Assembly: GCF_020621385.1 (NCBI RefSeq)
Contig: NZ_JAESVA010000004.1
Span: 186,001 to 250,000, forward strand
Direction of reading: 5' to 3'
Origin: Acidisoma cellulosilyticum
GTDB taxonomy: Bacteria; Pseudomonadota; Alphaproteobacteria; Acetobacterales; Acetobacteraceae
DNA: 64,000 bases
Part shown: positions 1 to 8,341 of the stretch, piece after piece
Numbering within the stretch: the stretch's first letter is position 1
Layout of the letters: every line of letters starts with the position of its first letter
The notes under the pieces: model-generated
What the model saw: only the letters and a program-made list of their open reading frames with translations
The model's database searches: none
Told to the model about the DNA's origin: nothing
Translations under genes and position numbers: made by a program

Positions 1-285
1 GCCATAGAGCACGCCGTAAGCGATGACGAAGGGAAGCGCCCACCAGGAACCCCAGAAGACGATCATCCCTGCCGCCGTGCCGGCGAGCAGGGTGAACCAC
101 AGCAGCGTGTCGCGGATGGCCGGCCCGTCACTGCGGCGCATGAGCGCTTTCAGCTGCGCCCGCGGCAGCGGCGTCGCATACCAGGAGGCGGCGCTGAGCC
201 CCTTCTCCACGGCGAGACGGGAATCTTCCCCGGTCAGGCTGTAATTCCGCATGCGGGCAGCACTCATAGCGGCTGTGGCACTCAT
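1..285 (-). CDS. fatty acid desaturase-like membrane protein, N-terminal part
   Basis: Only the first 95 codons are in the window; the gene runs off the left edge. The start ATG lies 34 bases after the isomerase gene on the same strand. The protein begins with a soluble stretch (YSLTGEDSR near residue 15, then a WYATPLPR segment), followed by two hydrophobic segments starting near residue 60. This pattern matches the N-terminus of the membrane fatty-acid desaturase/hydroxylase family, whose members use a His-box di-iron centre. The His boxes would lie outside the window, so the function rests on the N-terminal pattern only. Its place at the end of a sugar-uptake operon suggests that the family member acts on a product of that pathway or on envelope lipid. 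The substrate is unknown. Confidence 0.6.
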   Translation of the reverse strand, partial: MSATAAMSAARMRNYSLTGEDSRLAVEKGLSAASWYATPLPRAQLKALMRRSDGPAIRDTLLWFTLLAGTAAGMIVFWGSWWALPFVIAYGVLYG

Positions 286-319
286 CTTTCGCCTCTCGCG
301 ATTGTGGCGTGTCGCGTTG

Positions 320-1225
320 TCAAACGCCGAGCGCGCGCAGCTTGCCGTCCAGGAACTTCTTGGCCCGCGGCACGTCCGTCTCATCCAGGTGTTCGATGAC
401 GATCGGGATATTCGGATGCTTCTCGGACAGGCGCTTGAGATAGTAGTCGTAGTTCAGCGCGCCGAGGCCGGGGGCGGGCAGTTCGATCGACCCGACGCCG
501 CGGAAGGAATGCGCTTCCGAGGCATCGATCTCAGCATGCTTCTCGCTCGTCTCCATCGACCGCTTGACGTCCTTGGCATGGGCGATGCGGACATGGCCGG
601 CGAGCGTGTCGAAGATCTGCTTCAGCACCGCGTCCATTTTATCGATATTGTGATCCTCGAAGTAATTCGTGGGATCCATGAGCAGGCCGAGGCCGGGGTG
701 ATCGACTTCGGCGAAGACGCGCACCGTCTCCTCCACCGAGCCGATGACGTTATTGACATAGGTTTCCAGCAGGAAGACTGCGCCATGGTCATAGGCGACC
801 TGAGAGAGTTCGGCGATGACTTTCCGGCAATCCTCGAACCCTTCTTCCGTCTTGTTCTTGGGGTGATGCACCCAATCGGATTCCGTATTGAAGGTGCCGG
901 TCTCGGAAATCACATAAGGCGTGCCGAAGTTGCGCGCATTGCGGATGATGGCCTTGAGGTAGTCGAGCCGGCGCTTCCGCTCATCCGGATCGGGATGCAC
1001 GATATTGGTATAGCCCGAGATGGCGCAGATCGGCAGGTTGTAGTCCCGGAACGTTTCCCGGACCAGCTTCGCCTTCTCGACGGTGATCGAATCCGGGGTC
1101 GAGAAATCGATATCCTTGAAGGCAAGGTCGAGCTGCACCGTATTGAAGCCGATCGCCTTTATTTTCCGCGCCTGCTCGGCAAGGGCGTAAGGAAAGTATC
1201 CGCTGAAGATTCCGACCTGTTGCAT
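320..1225 (-). CDS. sugar phosphate isomerase/epimerase (xylose isomerase-like TIM barrel)
   Basis: This 301-residue protein is a single TIM barrel of the AP endonuclease 2 / xylose isomerase-like superfamily, typical of inosose isomerases, dehydratases and ketose 3-epimerases. Likely metal-binding acidic and His residues are seen in the expected order: the Glu of LLETYVNN, the Asp of LLMDPTNYF, the His of RIAHAKDV and the Glu of IVIEHLDE. The start has a good ribosome site (AGGAG, nine bases before ATG). It follows a Gfo/Idh/MocA dehydrogenase by 40 bases in the same operon. This pair commonly oxidises a sugar or polyol and then isomerises the keto product. The exact substrate cannot be read from sequence. 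Confidence 0.8.
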   Translation of the reverse strand: MQQVGIFSGYFPYALAEQARKIKAIGFNTVQLDLAFKDIDFSTPDSITVEKAKLVRETFRDYNLPICAISGYTNIVHPDPDERKRRLDYLKAIIRNARNFGTPYVISETGTFNTESDWVHHPKNKTEEGFEDCRKVIAELSQVAYDHGAVFLLETYVNNVIGSVEETVRVFAEVDHPGLGLLMDPTNYFEDHNIDKMDAVLKQIFDTLAGHVRIAHAKDVKRSMETSEKHAEIDASEAHSFRGVGSIELPAPGLGALNYDYYLKRLSEKHPNIPIVIEHLDETDVPRAKKFLDGKLRALGV

Positions 1226-1265
1226 CTGTGTTGTTCTCCTCTGTTCTTATTGGTCTTGTCGGCGT

Positions 1266-2363
1266 TCAATAGCCGAATTCGGAAAGCTTAACGGTCCGCT
1301 GGTCCGAGACCGAGCGGTAGGCGGCTTCGATCAGCGCCATGGTGGCGAGATTGTCCTCGGCACTTAGCGCCGGGTGCGTGTCGGTGGCGAGCGCGTATTG
1401 CAATTGCTCCATCACGCCCGCAAAGGCCTGGGGAAACCAGCGCGTCGTCCAGGTCGGTTCGACCCATTTGCCGTCGGTCGTCACTTGCGAGGAATAGCGG
1501 AAGGTGGAGGGCGAGCCGTTCGGATAGTCCGGCCAGCCGATGCTGCCCTGAGCAATGCCTGCCGTGCCTTCGACCCGCCATTTGATGTAGATATCGCCCT
1601 CATACCCCTTGGCCCGGGGCCCGGCCCAGACATCTTCCAGCGAAAGCGCGATGACCCCGGAACGGAAGGTGAGGGTGGAGATGCAGATACCGTCCTGATG
1701 CGCGAATTCGGTGCGCGGATCGGGGCGCACGGTCGTCGAAATCGCTTCGACCTCGCCGAATAGATGGCGCAGCACATCGAGATGATGGATCGACATATTG
1801 AGCAGCGTCAGCCGCCCGTAGTCGCGCAGGAAGGGCTGCCAATGCGGAATGGCGCGCATATCGATGCTGGCCATGACGGGCGTGCCGAGGGCGCCGCGAT
1901 CCAGCACCTGTTTCAGCACGCGCATGGATTGATCGAAGCGCATGTTCTGATTGACCGACAGGATCTTGCCCGCGGCCTTGGCTTCCGCGACCAGCGCCTC
2001 GGCCGTCGCGAGATCGAGGGCGAGGGGCTTCTGCGCCAGGATGGCGCGGATACCGGGTTGCGCCAGCGCCTGACGGATCAGCGCGGGCTGCTGATGCGGC
2101 GGATAGGCGATGTCCAGAATCTCGAAACCGCCAGCATCGATCAAAGCCTCCGGCGTGTCATGGACCACCGGAATATTCCAGCGCTCGGCCACGCCGGCCG
2201 CCTTGTCGCGGCTGCGCGAGGCGATGGCGGCCACCGCAAACCGTGCCTCGTGATAGGCGGCGAGATGGATATCGGCCATGATGAAGCCGGCGCCGATGCA
2301 GCCGATGCGGAAATCGCGGCAGCGGATGGGGGCGTCGGGGGTGAAGTCGATCGGCTCTGCCAA
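1266..2363 (-). CDS. Gfo/Idh/MocA family NAD(P)-dependent dehydrogenase
   Basis: This 365-residue oxidoreductase has an N-terminal Rossmann fold (GCIGAGFIMADIH near residue 22) and the family's dinucleotide/catalytic segment as AQKPLALD, where the usual EKP is QKP but the Lys is kept. A C-terminal alpha/beta substrate domain follows. I place the start at a TTG one base after the upstream permease's stop, because a strong GAGGAGG ribosome site precedes it by five bases. An ATG 45 bases further upstream lies inside the permease gene and adds a Pro-rich tail. Family members oxidise inositols, glucosides or sugar acids. The operon suggests that it handles the imported sugar or polyol. Confidence 0.85.
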   Translation of the reverse strand: MAEPIDFTPDAPIRCRDFRIGCIGAGFIMADIHLAAYHEARFAVAAIASRSRDKAAGVAERWNIPVVHDTPEALIDAGGFEILDIAYPPHQQPALIRQALAQPGIRAILAQKPLALDLATAEALVAEAKAAGKILSVNQNMRFDQSMRVLKQVLDRGALGTPVMASIDMRAIPHWQPFLRDYGRLTLLNMSIHHLDVLRHLFGEVEAISTTVRPDPRTEFAHQDGICISTLTFRSGVIALSLEDVWAGPRAKGYEGDIYIKWRVEGTAGIAQGSIGWPDYPNGSPSTFRYSSQVTTDGKWVEPTWTTRWFPQAFAGVMEQLQYALATDTHPALSAEDNLATMALIEAAYRSVSDQRTVKLSEFGY

Positions 2364-2364
2364 G

Positions 2365-3387
2365 TCAGCCTCCTCGGGAGGTGTCTGGGGCGGAGGATGC
2401 CGCCGCAATCGGGGTGGGGGTGCGGAACCGGCTGAGAATGACCGCGCGCAGGCTGCCTTTCATCATCCGGTCGAGTGCCAGAAAGCCGAGCAGCACGAGG
2501 CCGAAGATGATCTGCCGTCCGGCCTCGCCGATGGCGAGAGCCGTCAGCAGGCTGACCAGCACCGTCATCATGATGGCAGCCGCCGCGACCCCGGCATAGG
2601 GTGCGCGGCCACCCGCGAGCGTAGCGCCGCCGATGACGGCGACGACGACGCTGGTGAGAATGTAAGGATCGCCGAGGCCGAAGAATGCCTGACCGACATA
2701 ACCCGTGAGCAGGAAGCCGGCGAGGGCGGCCAGCGCGCCGCTGAGCCCATAGGCCGCGATGCGGATGCCCGTGACGTGATTGCCCGAGAGCAGCGCGGCC
2801 AAGGGGTTGGCGCCCGTCGCCGTCAATCGCTTGCCCCAGGCGGAGGCCGAGAGCAGCCAGACGGCAATGGCGCCGAGGACCGCCCAGACGATGACGATAT
2901 TGGGGACGCCGCCGCTGGCCCAGCCGCCGATGGCGACCAGCAAGGGGCTGGCCGAATTGGCGGGATGAACGATGGAGACGCCGAGGATAGTGCCGCCGTC
3001 GACGACGCTGGCAATGGCGAGCGTGGCCACCAGCGGGGGTACGCGCATCAGCGCGATGCCGACACCGTTGACGATACCGACCAGCCCGCCGGCCGCGACG
3101 GCCGCCAGCAAGGCCGGCGCGGTCAGCCCGTTGCTGCCCTGCATGAGGGCGGCGCCCAGGATGCCGCCGAGCGTGGCGCTGGCGCCGACCGACAGATCCA
3201 ATCCCTGGCCGCCGGCCGCGATGACGATGGTCTGGCAGAGGCCGAAGATGCCCAGGAAGGCCGCGATCTTGAGCTGATTGCTGACCTGGCCGAGGCTGAG
3301 GAAGCCCGGCATGAGAATCTGGCCGACGAGCAGCAGCAGGATTGCGACACCGATGAGCGCGAGGGGCCGGGCGAGATGCTTGTTCAT
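2365..3387 (-). CDS. sugar ABC transporter permease (second of pair)
   Basis: This 340-residue inner-membrane permease of the ribose/xylose/inositol (RbsC-like, BPD_transp_2) family has eight or more hydrophobic segments and the conserved LDLSVGA motif after the third. Its ATG overlaps the previous permease's TGA (ATGA), so translation is probably coupled. It forms the channel with the neighbouring permease and is powered by the double ATPase upstream. The C-terminal tail after residue 310 is Ser/Pro/Thr-rich and probably cytoplasmic. Confidence 0.88.
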   Translation of the reverse strand: MNKHLARPLALIGVAILLLLVGQILMPGFLSLGQVSNQLKIAAFLGIFGLCQTIVIAAGGQGLDLSVGASATLGGILGAALMQGSNGLTAPALLAAVAAGGLVGIVNGVGIALMRVPPLVATLAIASVVDGGTILGVSIVHPANSASPLLVAIGGWASGGVPNIVIVWAVLGAIAVWLLSASAWGKRLTATGANPLAALLSGNHVTGIRIAAYGLSGALAALAGFLLTGYVGQAFFGLGDPYILTSVVVAVIGGATLAGGRAPYAGVAAAAIMMTVLVSLLTALAIGEAGRQIIFGLVLLGFLALDRMMKGSLRAVILSRFRTPTPIAAASSAPDTSRGG

Positions 3388-4364
3388 GCGCGGCGCCGTC
3401 CTTCCAGCACCATGAAGCCGAGGGCGGCGACGATGACGAAGCCTTTCACGAATTCCTGCCAGCTGCTGGAAATGCCGGCGAAATAGATGACATTGGTGAC
3501 GAGACCGAGGACCAGCGCGCCGATCAGCGCGCCCCAGGGTGTGCCGCGTCCGCCACCCAGAGAAACGCCGCCGATCACGACCGCCGCGACGGAGGCGAGC
3601 GTATAGCTTTGGCCCAGGCGCGGATCGCCCGACATGGTCTGGGCGGAAATGGCGATGGCGCCGAGGCAGACGAGCATCCAGGCCACCAGATAGGCGAGCA
3701 GCTTGGTGCGGCGGAGGGGAATGCCCGCGACCGCTGCCGCTTCCGGATTGCTGCCGACCGCGATGATGCGGCGCCCGGCGCGATGCCGCGCCAGCAGCGC
3801 CCAGCAGGCCATGGCGACGGCGATGATCAGCAGCGGTACCGGGATACCCAGCAACGTGCCGGCATAGCCGTCGCCGATCGCGTCCGAAATCACGCCGCCC
3901 GGCTGCGGCATGATGGTGAGCGCCAGGCCGAACCAGATGGCGCCGGTCGCAAAGGTCGCGACCAAAGACGGCAGACCGGCATAGGCAACCAGCAGCCCGT
4001 TGACGGCACCCAGAAGGAGGGCCACGAGCACGGCGACCGCGATGACGCCGAGCGGGCCGCCAAGCTTGTCCTGCGGCAGGCTGGCCATGACGCAATTGAT
4101 CAGCGAGACGCCGGCGCCGAGAGACAGATCAAGCTCCCGGCTGAGCACGATGACGGCTTGCGCGACGCAGATCAGAATGGTCGGCGCGAAGGTCGCGATA
4201 TTGCCGGAGAGCGAGGAGCCCGAAAAGAAATCCGGCTGCAAGGCGATATTGAGACTGACCACGACCAGCAGCATGAGCAGGCCGGGTCCCAGCCCGCTGC
4301 GGCGCAGCGCCTGCCAGGGGGCGACGGCCAGACGGGTCCGGGGCTGTCCGGTGACGGCGCTCAT
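3384..4364 (-). CDS. sugar ABC transporter permease (first of pair)
   Basis: This is a 326-residue RbsC-family permease. It has a short basic N-terminus, then repeated membrane helices, and the family motif LDLSLGA near residue 100. The typical GGVSLGGGRGTPWG segment lies near residue 265. It overlaps the ATPase stop codon by four bases upstream and the second permease start by four bases downstream, so the four transport genes form one tight operon. Heterodimeric permeases with a fused double ATPase are the normal build of this importer class. Confidence 0.88.
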   Translation of the reverse strand: MSAVTGQPRTRLAVAPWQALRRSGLGPGLLMLLVVVSLNIALQPDFFSGSSLSGNIATFAPTILICVAQAVIVLSRELDLSLGAGVSLINCVMASLPQDKLGGPLGVIAVAVLVALLLGAVNGLLVAYAGLPSLVATFATGAIWFGLALTIMPQPGGVISDAIGDGYAGTLLGIPVPLLIIAVAMACWALLARHRAGRRIIAVGSNPEAAAVAGIPLRRTKLLAYLVAWMLVCLGAIAISAQTMSGDPRLGQSYTLASVAAVVIGGVSLGGGRGTPWGALIGALVLGLVTNVIYFAGISSSWQEFVKGFVIVAALGFMVLEGRRRA

Positions 4365-5881
4365 GCCGCGCGTCCAAAGCTGGCGGCGATGACGCGTTGC
4401 TCGGTCATCGCGGAGCCCGACAGTGTCTCGACCACGCGGCCTTCATACATGACCAGGATCCGGTCGCAGTGATGTAGCAACTCATGAATGTCCGACGCAT
4501 AGACCAGCGCCGCGCTGCCGCCGGCGACAAGATCGCCGATGGTGTCGTAGATTTCCCGTCGCGCCCGCAGATCGACGCCCTTGGTCGGGTCGCTGAGCAG
4601 CAGCACATCGACCGGCCCTTCCAGCCATTTTCCGATGACGACCTTCTGCTGATTGCCGCCGGAGAGGGTCGCGACCGGTTGCGTCGGTCCACGCGTCTTG
4701 ATCAGCAGGCGCGGAATGGTCTGGCGCACGAACTCCGCCAGCCGGCGCCGACGCAGGCGCCAGGGACGCGGCTGCATGGCGAGCGCGACGGCGGCGAGGT
4801 TTTCGCCGACCGTCTGATCCATGAACAGGCCCTGCCGGTGACGGTCATTCGGCACCAGGCAGATGCCGCGCCGGATCATGTCGCGCGGACGGTGAGGCGA
4901 GAGGGCGCGACCGCGATGCAGGATGCGACCGCCATCCTTGCGGCGGAAGCCAGCGACCGTGTCGAGCAACTGTTCCTGCCCTTGGCCCTGCAATCCCGCA
5001 ATGCCGAGAATTTCGCCACTATGAAGATCGAGATCGACGCCGCGCAGGGCTTGGCCCGCGCACAAACCTTCCAATGTCAGCACAACGTCCTGCGTATCAC
5101 GCGGCTTGCGTTCCGTCAGCCGCGCCGGTGCGTCGGAATCGCCGGTCAGCAGATCCAGTACCCGCGCCTCATCCAAGCTGCCGTCGAGTTCCCAGGAGCC
5201 GACGCGGCGGCCGTTGCGCAGCACGACGAGGTCGTCGCACAAAGCCTCGACCTCCTGCAGCCGGTGGGAGATGAAGATGATGGCGGTGCCGCTGGCCGCC
5301 AGCGCGCGCACATGGGCGAAAAGGCGATCGACCAGTGCGGCCGAGAGCGCGGCGGTCGGCTCATCCAGGATCAGCAATCGCGGCTCCCGCGACAGCGCGC
5401 GTGCGATTTCGACCAGTTGCTGCTCGGCGGCCGAGAGGCGTTCGACGGGCTGGTCGATATCGATGTCGAGACCGACTGCCTGCAGCATATGCCAGGCCGC
5501 CCGCCTGCTGCCGGCGCGGGAGACGAAACCGCCGCGACCGCAACGTTCCATGCCCAGAAACAGATTTTCCCAGACCGGCAGATCGGGCGCGAGGCTCGGA
5601 TGCTGATGGGCGATGACGACGCCACGCCGCACCGCATCCTTTGGCGTCGTGAAACGCGCGGGCTGCCCGTCCACCAGCAATTCGCCGCCGTCCGACATCA
5701 TCTCACCCGCGATGATGCGGCACAGCGTCGACTTGCCCGAGCCGTTGGCGCCGAGCAGGCCGAGCACCCGGCCGGGCCGGGGCGCGAGATCGACACTGTC
5801 CAGCGCCGCGACACCGCCGAAGGATTTGCTGATCCGGCGGGCGGTGACGCAGGCGGGCGGCAGGGGCAAGGTCTCGGTCAT
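4361..5881 (-). CDS. sugar ABC transporter ATP-binding protein (double cassette)
   Basis: This 506-residue protein carries two ATPase cassettes as in RbsA/XylG. The first has Walker A GANGSGKST (residues 44-52), signature LSAAEQQ and Walker B LLILDEPTAALS. The second has the degenerate Walker A GLQGQGQEQ, an intact LSGGNQQK signature and SDPTKGVDL. This asymmetry is normal for the CUT2 class. The start ATG shares one base with the stop of the binding-protein gene (TAATG), which supports coupled translation. It energises uptake by the two downstream permeases. Confidence 0.9.
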   Translation of the reverse strand: MTETLPLPPACVTARRISKSFGGVAALDSVDLAPRPGRVLGLLGANGSGKSTLCRIIAGEMMSDGGELLVDGQPARFTTPKDAVRRGVVIAHQHPSLAPDLPVWENLFLGMERCGRGGFVSRAGSRRAAWHMLQAVGLDIDIDQPVERLSAAEQQLVEIARALSREPRLLILDEPTAALSAALVDRLFAHVRALAASGTAIIFISHRLQEVEALCDDLVVLRNGRRVGSWELDGSLDEARVLDLLTGDSDAPARLTERKPRDTQDVVLTLEGLCAGQALRGVDLDLHSGEILGIAGLQGQGQEQLLDTVAGFRRKDGGRILHRGRALSPHRPRDMIRRGICLVPNDRHRQGLFMDQTVGENLAAVALAMQPRPWRLRRRRLAEFVRQTIPRLLIKTRGPTQPVATLSGGNQQKVVIGKWLEGPVDVLLLSDPTKGVDLRARREIYDTIGDLVAGGSAALVYASDIHELLHHCDRILVMYEGRVVETLSGSAMTEQRVIAASFGRAA

Positions 5882-6924
5882 TATACGAAAAGCTTGTCCA
5901 ATTCGCTCTCGCTCAAGTATTCGCCGAGGAAATAACCGTCCGGCTTATCCGCGACGCTGGCCAGCAACTGGTCGAGATTGTCGTTCGTGACCTCAACCTT
6001 GATCGGATAGTGATAAGTATTATTGGGCAAAGGCTTCAGGGTGCGGCCCTGGGCGATGCGCACCGCGACACCGACGGCCGTGCGCCCGATCTCGGGCGGG
6101 TTTGAGCGTGCAAACAGATGCACGTCATGCCCGGCGTCACGCTCCTTCTTCCAGGCGAGCAGGAAGGATTTCTGTGCTTCGCCCGTCATGATCGGCACAG
6201 GCCTGCCGGCGGCCTGAAAGGCCCGCATGATGCCGAGGCCCATGCCGTCTTCGGTGCAGACCGCGTCGATATGCGGGGTTGCGGCCAGCACCGTCGCCAT
6301 GACGGCCTGGGCCTTGGCCTGATCCCACATGCCGTAGCCGGACCAGACGATCTTGATGCCGGGATTCTTGGCGAAGACATCCATGAAGGCGGTGCGGCGC
6401 GCGACCGCGGCCGGGTGGCCCGGCACGCCGTCCATCACCGCGACGCGGCCCTGGCCCTTCAGCTGAGCGACAATCCATTCCGCGTAATGCTTGCCCCAAT
6501 CATATTCGTCGATGCCGACATTGATGGCATAGGGATCGCTGACCGCCTGATCGAAGGCGATGACCGGGATTTTGGCGCGTTTCGCCTCATGAATGACGCC
6601 GGTCAGCGCGGTCGCGGAATTGGCGTCGATCATCAAAACATTGACGCGGCTGCGGATCATGTTCCGCACGTCCTGGATCTGGGCGGCGGTATCCGGCCCC
6701 GCCTGCTGCACGATGAGCTTATGGGCCAGGCCCTGGCTTTCGTACATCGCGAATTGCGTCTTGGACGCGTCGATCATCTGATCGCGCCATTCCGTGCCGA
6801 AATAGCCGTTGGACAGGCCGATCGTGATCGGCTCCGCGGCCTCGCCCGGTCTGATGCCCGCCAAAGCGGCGGCCCCGGCCAGACCAAGAGCAGAGGAGGC
6901 GAAGCCCCGACGCGTGAGTGCCAT
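5881..6924 (-). CDS. periplasmic sugar-binding protein of ABC transporter
   Basis: This 347-residue type I periplasmic-binding protein (Peripla_BP_4, ribose/inositol-like) has a Tat-type leader: MALTRRGFASS, a hydrophobic run and then a GEAA cleavage area near residue 30. The mature part starts EPITIGLSNGYFG. The start has a clear GGGGA ribosome site seven bases upstream. It is the first gene of the leftward operon and faces a LacI regulator across a 262-base gap rich in repeats. The ligand is probably a monosaccharide or cyclitol, judged from the family and from the dehydrogenase and isomerase downstream. This is inference. Confidence 0.88.
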   Translation of the reverse strand: MALTRRGFASSALGLAGAAALAGIRPGEAAEPITIGLSNGYFGTEWRDQMIDASKTQFAMYESQGLAHKLIVQQAGPDTAAQIQDVRNMIRSRVNVLMIDANSATALTGVIHEAKRAKIPVIAFDQAVSDPYAINVGIDEYDWGKHYAEWIVAQLKGQGRVAVMDGVPGHPAAVARRTAFMDVFAKNPGIKIVWSGYGMWDQAKAQAVMATVLAATPHIDAVCTEDGMGLGIMRAFQAAGRPVPIMTGEAQKSFLLAWKKERDAGHDVHLFARSNPPEIGRTAVGVAVRIAQGRTLKPLPNNTYHYPIKVEVTNDNLDQLLASVADKPDGYFLGEYLSESELDKLFV

Positions 6925-7048
6925 TGCGTTTCCCCGTGGTGCTTTTTGATCGGTCGCGGTTGCACCATCCGCGGCCGTTGCTTTTGACGGTGGCGACCGC
7001 GGCCGCCTTGATGACGGTTTCGCGATGCCGTCGTCACTTTAAAAGAAT

Positions 7049-7115
7049 GATTTCTAAAACATCAAGACAAATCATTTAATGATGTGTATTGAGGTGTTTA
7101 TGTTCGATTTCTAAA
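7049..7115. promoter_or_regulatory. repeated candidate operator, 10-bp direct repeat
   Basis: GATTTCTAAA occurs at 7049-7058 and again at 7106-7115, 57 bases apart, in the gap between the divergent binding-protein and LacI genes. The second copy lies in a small palindrome, TTTCT-AA-AGAAA (7108-7119). Another odd palindrome, ATCATT-T-AATGAT, is at 7071-7083. The A/T-rich core sits in otherwise GC-rich DNA, as expected for a shared promoter and operator zone. Which protein binds is inferred from position only. Confidence 0.5.
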
Positions 7116-7166
7116 GAAAATTATCGTGCCGAAGCAAGCGCATGCGGCAATGATGTGTTTTGAGGT
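7078..7166. repeat. 18-bp near-perfect direct repeat in divergent promoter
   Basis: AATGATGTGT(A/T)TTGAGGT is present at 7078-7095 and 7149-7166, with one mismatch in 18 positions and starts 71 bases apart. Seventy-one bases is close to seven helical turns, so both copies would face the same side of the DNA. The copy at 7149 ends 20 bases before the LacI start codon. It is probably part of the control region of the sugar operon. Confidence 0.55.
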
Positions 7167-7186
7167 TCTATTTGTGAGAGACCAGG

Positions 7187-8236
7187 ATGGCGCTTGACGG
7201 AGACGGCCTAAGGACGACGACCAGGCGGCGTCCGACGCTTGAGGATATCGCCCGCCAGTCCGGCGCCTCCCTCGCGACGGTAGACCGGGTCATCAACGAC
7301 CGGCCTGGGGTGCGGGACAGAACCCGGCAACGCGTGCTGCAGGTGGCGAACCGTCTCGGCTATCTTTCGATCGAGCCGGAACCGGTCATGGCAGGCCCAC
7401 CGCTGACGCTCGATTTCGTGCTGCCGGACGGCACCAATAGTTTCATTCTCAATCTCGCGCGTCTTCTCGCGGAAAACGCCGCGTCGCGGCCGGACGTCGA
7501 ACTCCGCCTGCATATGATCGAGGGGTTCAATCCGGCGGCCATGGCGGCGAAGCTTGGCGAACTCGCCGGTCGGTCCCAGGGGCTGGGCATTACGGCGCTG
7601 GACCATCCGCTGCTGCGAGAGGCGATCCGCAGCGTCATTGCCGAAGGCACGCCGGTGGTGACGCTTGCGTCCGACATCACGCAAGTGCCGCGCCTGGACT
7701 ATGTCGGGATCGACAATCGCGCGGCCGGGCGGCTGGCCGGACATCTGCTGGGCCGCTTCGTGCGGGAAGACGTCGCCAAGGTCGCGCTGTTCGCGGGGTC
7801 GCTCTCCTATCGCGGTCATGAGGAGCGGGAGATGGGCTTCCGCCATATCCTGACGGAATCCCATCCTGGCCTCGCGATCGTGGAACTGCGCGAAGTGAGC
7901 GATGACATGACGCGCGGCTATGAGGAGGCGCGGCGCCTGCTGGAGCGTCACCCGGACCTTGCGGGGATTTACAGCATCGGCGGCGGGGTGGAGGGCATCG
8001 CCCGGGCGCTGGAGGAATCCGGGCGCGGGCCGGAGGTCGTCCTGATCGGCCATGAACTGACCGAGGGCACGCGCCGCCTGCTGGTCGCCGGCACCATCGA
8101 TGCGCTGATCGACCAGAATCCGCGCGTTGAAGCGCGGGAGGCGATCGATCTGCTGGTGCAGGCCGCGCGCGGCACGGAAAGACCGGTCGCCCGGCCGATG
8201 CGCGTGCATGCGATCTTTCGCGAAAACCTGCCTTGA
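7187..8236 (+). CDS. LacI-family transcriptional regulator
   Basis: This 349-residue regulator has an N-terminal LacI helix-turn-helix at about residues 16-60 (PTLEDIARQSGASLATVDRV) and a C-terminal periplasmic-binding-like effector domain. It is divergent from the sugar ABC operon and probably represses it until the transported sugar or its product binds. The effector domain is of the same superfamily as the binding protein encoded opposite. The ribosome site is weak (GAGAG). The long A/T-rich 5' gap with direct repeats suggests autoregulation. Confidence 0.88.
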   Translation: MALDGDGLRTTTRRRPTLEDIARQSGASLATVDRVINDRPGVRDRTRQRVLQVANRLGYLSIEPEPVMAGPPLTLDFVLPDGTNSFILNLARLLAENAASRPDVELRLHMIEGFNPAAMAAKLGELAGRSQGLGITALDHPLLREAIRSVIAEGTPVVTLASDITQVPRLDYVGIDNRAAGRLAGHLLGRFVREDVAKVALFAGSLSYRGHEEREMGFRHILTESHPGLAIVELREVSDDMTRGYEEARRLLERHPDLAGIYSIGGGVEGIARALEESGRGPEVVLIGHELTEGTRRLLVAGTIDALIDQNPRVEAREAIDLLVQAARGTERPVARPMRVHAIFRENLP

Positions 8237-8341
8237 CCCTATTCCTATCTAAAAACGGCCATAACGTTTCACTTGCGACATAGAGGATAAAAATGGTTCA
8301 GTGCGGGCAGGCGAATTTGGAACCTGCAGGAGCACCTCAGC

